From: Clusia tigrina
Taxonomy: Eukaryota > Arthropoda > Insecta > Diptera > Clusiidae
NCBI GenBank assembly: GCA_920105625.2
Contig: OV050032.1
Span: 110,158,542-110,222,541, forward strand
Length of the DNA stretch: 64,000 nt
Direction of reading: 5' to 3'
Part shown: positions 40,051 through 53,100 of the stretch, one piece after another
How the letters are laid out: each line of letters starts with the position of its first letter
Position numbering within the stretch: position 1 is the stretch's first letter
Made by a program: the position numbers and the translations under genes
The notes under the pieces: model-generated
What the model was told of the DNA's origin: nothing
The model's database searches: none
The model's input: only the letters and a program-made list of their open reading frames with translations

Positions 40051-42689
40051 TATGTTGCCAACTTTGATAGGTGTAGGACGTACCGTATAGAAGTTAGGGG
40101 CGTTTGAAGTTTTATCAGTGTTTGATTTGGGACTCTAGGGTAGCATAGTTTTGAGCGATAACTTAAATTGACAAGATGCTCGAGTACTTTATTGTTACAA
40201 AATTTCCAGTAAAAAGTTACAAGCATTTGAATGTTGCCAACTTTGATAGGTGTAGGACGTACCGTATAGAAGTTAGGGGCGTTTGAAGTTTTATCAGTGT
40301 TTGATTTGGGACTCTAGGGTAGCATAGCTTTGAGCGATGGCTTAAATTGACAAGAGGCTCGGGTACTTCATTGTTACAAAATATCAAGGTTTTATGACGC
40401 TCCAGTAAAAAGTTACAAGCATTTGTATGTTGCAAACTTTGATAGGTGTAGGACGTACCGTATAGAAGTTAGGGCCATTTGAAGTTTTATCAGTGTTTGA
40501 TTTGGGACTCTAGGGTAGGATAGCTTTGAGCGATAGCTTAAATTGACAAGATGCTCGAGTACTTTATTATTACAAAATTTCAAGGTTTTATGACGCTCCA
40601 GTAAAAAGTTACAAGCATTTGAATATTGCCAACTTTGATAGGAGTAGGACGTACCGTAAAGAAGTTAGGGGCGTTTGAAGTTTTATCAGTGTTTGATTTG
40701 GGACTCAAGCGTAGCATAGCTTTGAGCGATAGCTTAAATTGACAAGAGGCTCGAGTACTTTATTGTTACAAAATTTCAAGGTTTTATGACGCTACAGAAA
40801 AAAGATACAAGCATTTGTATGTTGCCAACTTTGATAGGTGTAGGACGTACCGTATAGAAGTTAGGGGCGTTTGAAGTTTTATCAGTGTTTGATTTGGGAC
40901 TCTAGGGTAGCATAGCTTTGAGCGATAACTTAAATTGACAAGATGCTCGAGTACTTTATTGTTACAAAATTTCAAGGTTTTATGACGCTCCAGTAAAAAG
41001 TTACAAGCATTTGAATGTTGCCAACTTTGATAGGTGTAGGACGTACCGTATAGAAGTTAGGGGCGTTTGACGTTTTATCAGTGTTTGATTTGGGACTCTA
41101 GGGTAGCATAGCTTTGAGCGATGGCTTACATTGACAAGAGGGTCGGGTACTTCATTGTTACAAAATTTCAAGGTTTTATGACGCTCCAGTAAAAAGTTAC
41201 AAGCATTTGTATGTTGTAAACTTTGATAGGTGTAGGACGTACCGTATAGAAGTTAGGGCCATTTGAAGTTTTATCAGTGTTTCATTTGAGACTCTAGGGT
41301 AGCATAGCATTGAGCGATAGCTTAAATTGACAAGATGCTCGAGTACTTTATTGTTACAAAATTTCAAGGTTTTATGACGCTCCAGTAAAAAGTTACAAGC
41401 ATTTGTATGTTGCAAACTTTGAAAGGTGTGGGACGTACCGTAAAGAAGTTAGGGCCATTTGAAGTTTTATCAGTGTTTGATTTGGGACCCTAGGGAAGCA
41501 TAGCTTTGAGCGACGGCTTATATTGACAAGAGGCTCGAGTACTTTATTGTTACAAAGTTTCAAGGTTTTATGACGCTCCAGTAAAAAGTTACTAGCATTT
41601 GAATGTTGCCAACTTTGATAGGTGTAGGACGTACCGTAAAGAAGTTAGGGCCATTTGAAGTTTTATCAGTGTTTGATTTGGGACTCTAGGGTAGCATAGC
41701 TTTGAGCGATGGCTTAAATTGACAAGAGGCTCGAGTACTTCATTGTTACAAAATTTCAAGGTTTTATGACGCTCCAGTAAAATGTTACAAGCATTTGTAT
41801 ATTGCAAACTTTGATAGGTGTAGGACGTACCGTATAGAAGTTAGGACCATTTGAAGTTTTATCAGTGTTTGACTTGGGACTCTAGGGTAGCATAGCTTTG
41901 AGCGATAGCTTAAATTGACAAGAGGCTCGGGTACTTCATTGTTACAAAATTTCAAGGTTTTAGGACGCTCCAGAAAAAAGTTACAAGCATTTGTATGTTG
42001 CAAACTTTGATAGGTGTAGGACGTACCGTATAGAAGTTAGGGGCGTTTGAAGTTTTATCAGTGTTTCATTTGGGACTCAAGGGTAGCATAGCTTTGAGCG
42101 ATAACTTAAATTGACAAGAGGCTCGAGAACTTTATTGTTACAAAATTTCAAGGTTTTATGACGCTCCAGTAAAAAGTTACAAGCATTTGTATGTTGCAAA
42201 CTTTGAAAGGTGTAGGACGTACCGTAAAGAAGTTAGGGCCATTTGAAGTTTTATCAGTGTTTGATTTGGGACTCTAGGGTAGCATAGCTTTGAGCGATAA
42301 CTTAAATTGACAAGATGCTCGAGTACTTTATTGTTACAAAATGTCCATGTTTTATGACGCTCCAGTAAAAAGTTACAAGCATTTGTATGTTGCAAACTTT
42401 GATAGGTGTAGGACGTACCGTAAAGAAGTTAGGGCCATTTGAAGTTTTATCAGTGTTTGATTTGGGTCTCTAGGGTAGCATAGCTTTGAGCGATAGCTTA
42501 AATTGACAAGAGGCTCGAGTACTTTATTGTTACAAAATTTCAAGGTTTTATGACGCTCCAGTAAAAAGTTACAAGCATTTGTATGTTGCAAACTTTGATA
42601 GATGTAGGACGTACCGTAAAGAAGTTAGGGGCGTTTGCAGTTTTATCAGTGTTTGATGTGGGACTCAAGCGTAGCATAGCTTTGAGCGA

Positions 42690-42745
42690 TAATTTAAATT
42701 GACAAGAGGCTCGAGTACTTTATTGTTACAAAATTTCCAGTAAAA
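42690..42745 (+). repeat. Chimeric monomer junction at a 13-mer unit boundary
   Basis: The monomer starting near 42690 has the left end TAATTTAAATTGACAAG typical of the monomer at about 21837 and 45222, but continues with AAAATTTCCAGTAAAAAG, the 17-bp-deleted form. In the parental arrangement these belong to different monomers. This is the expected product of unequal crossover between misaligned monomers and marks one boundary of the 2531-bp duplication. Confidence 0.75.
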
Positions 42746-45700
42746 AGTTACAAGCATTTGAATGTTGCCAACTTTGATAGGTGTAGGACGTACCGTATAG
42801 AAGTTAGGGGCGTTTGAAGTTTTATCAGTGTTTGATTTGGGACTCTAGGGTAGCATAGCTTTGAGCGATGGCTTAAATTGACAAGAGGCTCGGGTACTTC
42901 ATTGTTACAAAATATCAAGGTTTTATGACGCTCCAGTAAAAAGTTACAAGCATTTGTATGTTGCAAACTTTGATAGGTGTAGGACGTACCGTATAGAAGT
43001 TAGGGCCATTTGAAGTTTTATCAGTGTTTGATTTGGGACTCTAGGGTAGGATAGCTTTGAGCGATAGCTTAAATTGACAAGATGCTCGAGTACTTTATTA
43101 TTACAAAATTTCAAGGTTTTATGACGCTCCAGTAAAAAGTTACAAGCATTTGAATATTGCCAACTTTGATAGGAGTAGGACGTACCGTAAAGAAGTTAGG
43201 GGCGTTTGAAGTTTTATCAGTGTTTGATTTGGGACTCAAGCGTAGCATAGCTTTGAGCGATAGCTTAAATTGACAAGAGGCTCGAGTACTTTATTGTTAC
43301 AAAATTTCAAGGTTTTATGACGCTCCAGAAAAAAGATACAAGCATTTGTATGTTGCCAACTTTGATAGGTGTAGGACGTACCGTATAGAAGTTAGGGGCG
43401 TTTGAAGTTTTATCAGTGTTTGATTTGGGACTCTAGGGTAGCATAGCTTTGAGCGATAACTTAAATTGACAAGATGCTCGAGTACTTTATTGTTACAAAA
43501 TTTCAAGGTTTTATGACGCTCCAGTAAAAAGTTACAAGCATTTGAATGTTGCCAACTTTGATAGGTGTAGGACGTACCGTATAGAAGTTAGGGGCGTTTG
43601 ACGTTTTATCAGTGTTTGATTTGGGACTCTAGGGTAGCATAGCTTTGAGCGATGGCTTACATTGACAAGAGGGTCGGGTACTTCATTGTTACAAAATTTC
43701 AAGGTTTTATGACGCTCCAGTAAAAAGTTACAAGCATTTGTATGTTGTAAACTTTGATAGGTGTAGGACGTACCGTATAGAAGTTAGGGCCATTTGAAGT
43801 TTTATCAGTGTTTCATTTGAGACTCTAGGGTAGCATAGCATTGAGCGATAGCTTAAATTGACAAGATGCTCGAGTACTTTATTGTTACAAAATTTCAAGG
43901 TTTTATGACGCTCCAGTAAAAAGTTACAAGCATTTGTATGTTGCAAACTTTGAAAGGTGTGGGACGTACCGTAAAGAAGTTAGGGCCATTTGAAGTTTTA
44001 TCAGTGTTTGATTTGGGACCCTAGGGAAGCATAGCTTTGAGCGACGGCTTATATTGACAAGAGGCTCGAGTACTTTATTGTTACAAAGTTTCAAGGTTTT
44101 ATGACGCTCCAGTAAAAAGTTACTAGCATTTGAATGTTGCCAACTTTGATAGGTGTAGGACGTACCGTAAAGAAGTTAGGGCCATTTGAAGTTTTATCAG
44201 TGTTTGATTTGGGACTCTAGGGTAGCATAGCTTTGAGCGATGGCTTAAATTGACAAGAGGCTCGAGTACTTCATTGTTACAAAATTTCAAGGTTTTATGA
44301 CGCTCCAGTAAAATGTTACAAGCATTTGTATATTGCAAACTTTGATAGGTGTAGGACGTACCGTATAGAAGTTAGGACCATTTGAAGTTTTATCAGTGTT
44401 TGACTTGGGACTCTAGGGTAGCATAGCTTTGAGCGATAGCTTAAATTGACAAGAGGCTCGGGTACTTCATTGTTACAAAATTTCAAGGTTTTAGGACGCT
44501 CCAGAAAAAAGTTACAAGCATTTGTATGTTGCAAACTTTGATAGGTGTAGGACGTACCGTATAGAAGTTAGGGGCGTTTGAAGTTTTATCAGTGTTTCAT
44601 TTGGGACTCAAGGGTAGCATAGCTTTGAGCGATAACTTAAATTGACAAGAGGCTCGAGAACTTTATTGTTACAAAATTTCAAGGTTTTATGACGCTCCAG
44701 TAAAAAGTTACAAGCATTTGTATGTTGCAAACTTTGAAAGGTGTAGGACGTACCGTAAAGAAGTTAGGGCCATTTGAAGTTTTATCAGTGTTTGATTTGG
44801 GACTCTAGGGTAGCATAGCTTTGAGCGATAACTTAAATTGACAAGATGCTCGAGTACTTTATTGTTACAAAATTTCCATGTTTTATGACGCTCCAGTAAA
44901 AAGTTACAAGCATTTGTATGTTGCAAACTTTGATAGGTGTAGGACGTACCGTAAAGAATTTAGGGCCATTTGAAGTTTTATCAGTGTTTGATTTGGGTCT
45001 CTAGGGTAGCATAGCTTTGAGCGATAGCTTAAATTGACAAGAGGCTCGAGTACTTTATTGTTACAAAATTTCAAGGTTTTATGACGCTCCAGTAAAAAGT
45101 TACAAGCATTTGTATGTTGCAAACTTTGATAGATGTAGGACGTACCGTAAAGAAGTTAGGGGCGTTTGCAGTTTTATCAGTGTTTGATGTGGGACTCAAG
45201 CGTAGCATAGCTTTGAGCGATAATTTAAATTGACAAGAGGGTCGAGTACTTTATTGTTACAAAATTTCAAGGTTTTATGACGCTCCAGTAAAAAGTTACA
45301 AGCATTTGTATGTTGCAAACTTTGATAGGTGTAGGACGTACCGTAAAGAAGTTAGGGGCGTTTGATGTTTTATCAGTGTTTGATTTGGGACTCTAGGGTA
45401 GCATAGCTTTGAGCGATGGCTTATATTGAGAAGAGGCTCGAGTACTTTATTGTTACAAAGTTTCAAGGTTTTATGACGCTCCAGTAAAAAGTTACTAGCA
45501 TTTGAATGTTGCCAACTTTGATAGGTGTAGGACGTACCGTAAAGAAGTTAGGGCAATTTGAAGTTTTATCAGTGTTTGATTTGGGACTCTAGGGTAGCAT
45601 AGCTTTGAGCGATGGCTTAAATTGACAAGAGGCTCGAGTACTTCATTGTTACAAAATTTCAAGGTTTTATGACGCTCCAGTAAAAAGTTACAAGCATTTG

Positions 45701-47174
45701 TATATTGCAAACTTTGATAGGTGTAGGACGTACCGTAAAGAAGTTAGGGGCGTTTGATGCTTTATCAGTGTTTGATTTGGGACTCTAGGGTAGCATAGCT
45801 TTGAGCGATAGCTTAAATTGACAAGAGGCTCGGGTACTTCATTGTTACAAAATTTCAAGGTTTTAGGACGCTCCAGAAAAAAGTTACAAGCATTTGTATG
45901 TTGCAAACTTTGCTAGGTGTAGGACGTACCGTATAGAAGTTAGGGGCGTTTGAAGTTTTATCAGTGTTTCATTTGGGACTCAAGGGTAGCATAGCTTTGA
46001 GCGATAACTTAAATTGACAAGAGGCTCGAGAACTTTATTGTTACAAAATTTCAAGGTTTTATGACGCTCCAGTAAAAAGTTACAAGCATTTGTATGTTGC
46101 AAACTTTGAAAGGTGTAGGACGTACCGTAAAGAAGTTAGGGCGATTTGAAGTTTTATCAGTGTTTGATTTGGGACTCTAGGGTAGCATAGCTTTGAGCGA
46201 TAACTTAAATTGACAAGATGCTCGAGTATGTACTTTATTGTTACAAAATTTCCATGTTTTATGACGCTCCAGTAAAAAGTTACAAGCATTTGTATGTTGC
46301 AAACTTTGATAGGTGTAGGACGTACCGTAAAGAAGTTAGGGCCATATGAAGTTTTATCAGTGTTTGATTTGGGACTCTAGGGTAGCATAGCTTTGAGCGA
46401 TAACTTAAATTGACAAGATGCTCGAGTATGTACTTTACTGTTACAAAATTTCCATGTTTTATGACGCTCCAGTAAAAAGTTACAAGCATTTGTATGTTGC
46501 AAACTTTGATAGGTGTAGGACGTACCGTAAAGAAGTTAGGGGCGTTTGATGTTTTATCAGTGTTTGATTTGGGACTCTAGGGTAGCATAGCTTTGAGCGA
46601 TGGCTTATATTGAGAAGAGGCTCGAGTACTTTATTGTTACAAAGTTTCAAGGTTTTATGACGCTCCAGTAAAAAGTTACTAGCATTTGAATGTTGCCAAC
46701 TTTGATAGGTGTAGGACGTACCGTAAAGAAGTTAGGGCCATTTGAAGTTTTATCAGTGTTTGATTTGGGACTCTAGGGTAGCATAGCTTTGAGCGATGGC
46801 TTAAATTGACAAGAGGCTCGAGTACTTCATTGTTACAAAATTTCAAGGTTTTATGACGCTCCAGTAAAAAGTTAGAAGCATTTGTATGTTGCAAACATTG
46901 ATAGGTGTAGGACGTACCGTAAAGAAGTTAGGGGCGTTTGATGCTTTATCAGTGTTTGATTTGGGACTCTAGGGTAGCATAGCTTTGAGCGATAGCTTAA
47001 ATTGACAAGAGGCTCGGGTACTTCATTGTTACAAAATTTCAAGGTTTTAGGACGCTCCAGAAAAAAGTTACAAGCATTTGAATGTTGCAAACTTTGCTAG
47101 GTGTAGGACGTACCGTATAGAAGTTAGGGGCGTTTGAAGTTTTATCAGTGTTTCATTTGGGACTCAAGGGTAGC

Positions 47175-50100
47175 ATAGCTTTGAGCGATAACTTAAATTG
47201 ACAAGAGGCTCGAGAACTTTATTGTTACAAAATTTCAAGGTTTTATGACGCTCCAGTAAAAAGTTACAAGCATTTGTATGTTGCAAACTTTGAAAGGTGT
47301 AGGACGTACCGTAAAGAAGTTAGGGCCATTTGAAGTTTTATCAGTGTTTGATTTGGGACTCTAGGGTAGCATAGCTTTGAGCGATAACTTAAATTGACAA
47401 GATGCTCGAGTACTTTATTGTTACAAAATTTCCATGTTTTATGACGCTCCAGTAAAAAGTTACAAGCATTTGTATGTTGCAAACTTTGATAGGTGTAGGA
47501 CGTACCGTAAAGAAGTTAGGGCCATTTGAAGTTTTATCAGTGTTTGATTTGGGACTCTAGGGTAGCATAGCTTTGAGCGACAGCTTAAATTGACAAGAGG
47601 CTCGAGTACTTTATTGTTACAAAATTTCAAGGTTTTATGACGCTCCAGTAAAAAGTTACAAGCATTTGTATGTTGCAAACTTTGATAGATGTAGGACGTA
47701 CCGTAAAGAAGTTAGGGGCGTTTGCAGTTTTATCAGTGTTTGATGTGGGACTCAAGCGTAGCATAGCTTTGAGCGATAACTTAAATTGACAAGAGGGTCG
47801 AGTACTTTATTGTTACAAAATTTCAAGGTTTTATGACGCTCCAGTAAAAAGTTACAAGCATTTGTATGTTGCAAACTTTGATAGGTGTAGGACGTACCGT
47901 AAAGAAGTTAGGGGCGTTTGATGTTTTATCAGTGTTTGATTTGGGACTCTAGGGTAGCATAGCTTTGAGCGATGGCTTATATTGACAAGAGGCTCGAGTA
48001 CTTTATTGTTACAAAGTTTCAAGGTTTTATGACGCTCCAATAAAAAGTTACTAGCATTTGAATGTTGCCAACTTTGATAGTTGTAGGCCGTACCGTAAAG
48101 AAGCTAGGGCCATTTGAAGTTTTATCAGTGTTTGATTTGGGACTCTAGGGTAGCATAGCTTTGAGCGATGGCTTAAATTGACAAGAGGCTCGAGTACTTC
48201 ATTGTTACAAAATTTCAAGGTTTTATGACGCTCCAGTAAAAAGTTACAAGCATTTGTATGTTGCCAACTTTGATAGGAGTAGGACGTACCGTAAAGAAGT
48301 TAGGGGCGTTTGAAGTTTTATCAGTGTTTGATTTCGGACTCTAGGGTAGCATAGCTTTGAGCGATAGCTTAAATTGACAAGATGCTCGAGTACTTTATTG
48401 TTACAAAATTTCAAGGTTTTATGACGCTCCAGTAAAAAGTTACAAGCATTTGTATGTTGCAAACTTTGATAGGTGTAGGACGTACCGTAGAAAAGTTAGG
48501 GGCGTTTGAAGTTTTATCAGTGTTTGATTTGGGACTCTAGGGTAGCATAGCTTTGAGCGATAGCTTAAATGGACAAGATGCTCGAGTACTTGATTGTTAC
48601 AAAATTTCAAGGTTTTATGACGCTCCAGTAAAAAGTTACAAGCATTTGAATGTTGCCAACTTTGATAGGTGTAGGACGTACCGTAAAGAAGTTAGGGGCG
48701 TTTGAAGTTTTATCAGTGTTTGACTTGGGACTCTAGGGTAGCATAGCTTTGAGCGATGTCTTAAATTGACAAGAGGCTCGAGCACTTTATTGTTACAAAA
48801 TTTCAAGGTTTTACGACGCTCCAGTAAAAAGTTACAAGCATTTGTATGTTGCAAACATTGATAGGTGTAGGACGTACCGTAAAGAAGTTAGGGGCGTTTG
48901 ATGCTTTATCAGTGTTTGATTTGGGACTCTAGGGTAGCATAGCTTTGAGCGATAGCTTAAATTGACAAGAGGCTCGGGTACTTCATTGTTACAAAATTTC
49001 AAGGTTTTAGGACGCTCCAGAAAAAAGTTACAAGCATTTGTATGTTGCAAACTTTAATAGGTGTAGGACGTACCGTATAGAAGTTAGGGGCGTTTGAAGT
49101 TTTATCAGTGTTTCATTTGGGACTCAAGGGTAGCATAGCTTTGAGCGATAACTTAAATTGACAAGAGGCTCGAGAACTTTATTGTTACAAAATTTCAAGG
49201 TTTTATGACGCTCCAGTAAAAAGTTACAAGCATTTGTATGTTGCCAACTTTGATAGGTGTAGGACGTACCGTAAAGAAGTTAGGGGCGTTTGAAGTTTTA
49301 TCAGTGTTTGATTTGGGACTCTAGGGTAGCATAGCTTTGAGCGATAGCTTAAATTGACAAGATGCTCGAGTACTTTATTGTTACAAACTTTCAAAGTTTT
49401 ATGACGCTCCAGTAAAAAGTTACAAGCATTTGTATGTTGCAAACTTTGATAGGTGTAGGACGTACCGTAGAAAAGTTAGGGGCGTTTGAAGTTTTATCAG
49501 TGTTTGATTTGGGACTCTAGGGTAGCATAGCTTTGAGCGATAGCTTAAATGGACAAGATGCTCGAGTACTTTATTGTTACAAAATTTCAAGGTTTTATGA
49601 CGCTCCAGTAAAAAGTTACAAGCATTTGAATGTTGCCAACTTTGATAGGTGTAGGACGTACCGTAAAGAAGTTAGGGGCGTTTGAAGTTTTATCAGTATT
49701 TGATTTGGGACTCAAGCGTAGCATAGCTTTGAGCGATAGCTTAAATTGACAAGAGGCTCGAGTACTTCATTGTTACAAAATTTCAAGGTTTTATGACGCT
49801 CCAGTAAAAAGATACAAGCATTTGTATGTTGCAAACTTTGATAGGTGTAGGACGTACCGTAAAGAAGTTAGTGGCGTTTGAAGTTTTATCAGTGTTTGAT
49901 TTGGGACTCAAGCGTAGCATAGCTTTGAGCGATAGCTTAAATTGACAAGAGGCTCGAGTACTTTATTGTTACAAAATTTCAAGGTTTTATGACGCTCCAG
50001 AAAAAAGATACAAGCATTTGTATGTTGCCAACTTTGATAGGTGTAGGACGTACCGTATAGAAGTTAGGGGCATTTGAAGTTTTATCAGTGTTTGATTTGG

Positions 50101-53100
50101 GACTCAAGCGTAGCATAGCTTTGAGCGATAGCTTAAATTGACAAGAGGCTCGAGTACTTTATTGTTACAAAATTTCAAGGTTTTATGACGCTCCAGAAAA
50201 AAGATACAAGCATTTGTATGTTGCCAACTTTGATAGGTGTAGGACGTACCGTATAGAAGTTAGGGGCGTTTGAAGTTTTATCAGTGTTTGATTTGGGACT
50301 CTAGGGTAGCATAGCTTTGAGCGATGGCTTATATTGACAAGAGGCTCGAGTACTTTATTGTTACAAAGTTTCAAGGTTTTATGACGCTTCAGTAAAAAGT
50401 TACTAGAATTTGAATGTTGCCAACTTTGATAGGTGTAGGACGTACCGTAAAGAAGTTAGGGCCATTTGAAGTTTTATCAGTGTTTGATTTGGGACTCTAG
50501 GGTAGCATAGCTTTGAGCGATGGCTTAAATTGACAAGAGGCTCGAGTACTTCATTGTTACAAAATTTCAAGGTTTTATGACGCTCCAGTAAAAAGTTACA
50601 AGCATTTGTATATTGCAAACTTTGATAGGTGTAGGACGTACCGTATAGAATTTAGGACCATTTGAAGTTTTATCAGTGTTTGACTTGGGACTCTAGGGTA
50701 GCATAGCTTTGAGCGATAACTTAAATTGACAAGAGGCTCGAGAACTTTATTGTTACAAAATTTCAAGGTTTTATGACGCTCCAGTAAAAAGTTACAAGCA
50801 TTTGTATGTTGCAAACTTTGAAAGGTGTAGGACGTACCGTAAAGAAGTTAGGGCCATTTGAAGTTTTATCAGTGTTTGATTTGGGACTCTAGGGTAGCAT
50901 AGCTTTGAGCGATAACTTAAATTGACAAGATGCTCGAGTACTTTATTGTTACAAAATTTCCATGTTTTATGACGCTCCAGTAAAAAGTTACAAGCATTTG
51001 TATGTTGCAAACTTTGATAGGTGTAGGACGTACCGTAAAGAAGTTAGGGCCATTTGAAGTTTTATCAGTGTTTGATTTGGGACTCTAGGGTAGCATAGCT
51101 TTGAGCGATAGCTTAAATTGACAAGAGGCTCGAGTACTTTATTGTTACAAAATTTCAAGGTTTTATGACGCTCCAGTAAAAAGTTACAAGCATTTGTATG
51201 TTGCAAACTTTGATAGATGTAGGACGTACCGTAAAGAAGTTAGGAGCGTTTGCAGTTTTATCAGTGTTTGATGTGGGACTCAAGCGTAGCATAGCTTTGA
51301 GCGATAACTTAAATTGACAAGAGGGTCGAGTACTTTATTGTTACAAAATTTCAAGGTTTTATGACGCTCCAGTAAAAAGTTACAAGCATTTGTATGTTGC
51401 AAACTTTGATAGGTGTAGGACGTACCGTAAAGAAGTTAGGGGCGTTTGATGTTTTATCAGTGTTTGATTTGGGACTCTAGGGTAGCATAGCTTTGAGCGA
51501 TGGCTTATATTGACAAGAGGCTCGAGTACTTTATTGTTACAAAGTTTCAAGGTTTTATGACGCTCCAATAAAAAGTTACTAGCATTTGAATGTTGCCAAC
51601 TTTGATAGTTGTAGGACGTACCGTAAAGAAGCTAGGGCCATTTGAAGTTTTATCAGTGTTTGATTTGGGACTCTAGGGTAGCATAGCTTTGAGCGATGGC
51701 TTAAATTGACAAGAGGCTCGAGTACTTCATTGTTACAAAATTTCAAGGTTTTATGACGCTCCAGTAAAAAGTTACAAGCATTTGTATGTTGCCAACTTTG
51801 ATAGGTGTAGGACGTACCGTAAAGAAGTTAGGGGCGTTTGAAGTTTTATCAGTGTTTGATTTCGGACTCTAGGGTAGCATAGCTTTGAGCGATAGCTTAA
51901 ATTGACAAGATGCTCGAGTACTTTATTGTTACAAAATTTCAAGGTTTTATGACGCTCCAGTAAAAAGTTACAAGCATTTGTATGTTGCAAACTTTGATAG
52001 GTGTAGGACGTACCGTAGAAAAGTTAGGGGCGTTTGAAGTTTTATCAGTGTTTGATTTGGGACTCTAGGGTAGCATAGCTTTGAGCGATAGCTTAAATGG
52101 ACAAGATGCTCGAGTACTTTATTGTTACAAAATTTCAAGGTTTTATGACGCTCCAGTAAAAAGTTACAAGCATTTAAATGTTGCCAACTTTGATAGGTGT
52201 AGGACGTACCGTAAAGAAGTTAGGGGCGTTTGAAGTTTTATCAGTGTTTGACTTGGGACTCTAGGGTAGCATAGCTTTGAGCGATGTCTTAAATTGACAA
52301 GAGGCTCGAGCACTTTATTGTTACAAAATTTCAAGGATTTACGACGCTCCAGTAAAAAGTTACAAGCATTTGTATGTTGCAAACATTGATAGGTGTAGGA
52401 CGTACCGTAAAGAAGTTAGGGGCGTTTGATGCTTTATCAGTGTTTGATTTGGGACTCTAGGGTAGCATAGCTTTGAGCGATAGCTTAAATTGACAAGAGG
52501 CTCGGGTACTTCATTGTTACAAAATTTCAAGGTTTTAGGACGCTCCAGAAAAAAGTTACAAGCATTTGTATGTTGCAAACTTTGATAGGTGTAGGACGTA
52601 CCGTATAGAAGTTAGGGGCGTTTGAAGTTTTATCAGTGTTTCATTTGGGACTCAAGGGTAGCATAGCTTTGAGCGATAACTTAAATTGACAAGAGGCTCG
52701 AGAACTTTATTGTTACAAAATTTCAAGGTTTTATGACGCTCCAGTAAAAAGTTACAAGCATTTATATGTTGCCAACTTTGATAGGTGTAGGACGTACCGT
52801 AAAGAAGTTAGGGGCGTTTGAAGTTTTATCAGAGTTTGATTTGGGACTCTAGGGTAGCATAGCTTTGAGCGATAGCTTAAATTGACAAGATGCTCGAGTA
52901 CTTTATTGTTACAAACTTTCAAAGTTTTATGACGCTCCAGTAAAAAGTTACAAGCATTTGTATGTTGCAAACTTTGATAGGTGTAGGACGTACCGTAGAA
53001 AAGTTAGGGGCGTTTGAAGTTTTATCAGTGTTTGATTTGGGACTCTAGGGTAGCATAGCTTTGAGCGATAGCTTAAATGGACAAGATGCTCGAGTACTTT

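Larger units (their letters stand above)
37872..45240 (+). repeat. 12/13-mer higher-order repeat, three successive units (periods 2335 and 2531 bp)
   Basis: Units begin at the 17-bp deletion junctions 37871, 40206 and 42737. All three carry AATATTGCCAACTTTG with GGAGTAGGACG, TTATTATTACAAAATTT, GGTAGGATAGC, TTTGACGTTTTATC and CTTACATTGACAAG. Units two and three (40207-42737 and 42738 onward) correspond at a constant 2531 bp and share TAGCATTGAGCGATAGC, GTTGTAAACTTTG, TTTGAGACTC, GGACCCTAGGGAAGC and GGGTCTCTAGGG. Unit one is shorter by one monomer and has a different second half. The same unit exists once in copy 1 (19.2-21.9 kb). Confidence 0.88.
22841..46433 (+). repeat. 200-bp monomer subclass with a 4-bp insertion (4 copies)
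   Basis: CTCGAGTACTTT becomes CTCGAGTATGTACTTT, an added 4 bases, at 22841-22848, 23825-23832, 46226-46233 and 46426-46433. In copy 1 the two instances are 985-ish bp apart with ordinary monomers between. In copy 2 two such monomers sit directly next to each other, 200 bp apart, and the second also has TTTACTGTTAC. This 200-bp step is what shifts the superblock offset from 23385 to 23585. Confidence 0.93.
25895..48556 (+). repeat. Superblock copy 2 (about 22.7 kb)
   Basis: This block repeats the monomer order of 8340-25955. It begins in the middle of a monomer near 25900, where GTAGAAAAGTTAGG is followed by a monomer with ACAAGACTCTCGAG, as at 8423. It ends near 48556, where TAGCTTAAATGGAC replaces the TGGCTTAAATTGAC of 25955. 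It is about 5 kb longer than copy 1 because of the 3884/4276-bp unit at 26.8-34.8 kb, the 2335/2531-bp units at 37.9-45.2 kb and a doubled 200-bp monomer at 46.1-46.5 kb. It lacks the second 2333-bp unit and a few single or paired monomers. Confidence 0.82.
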
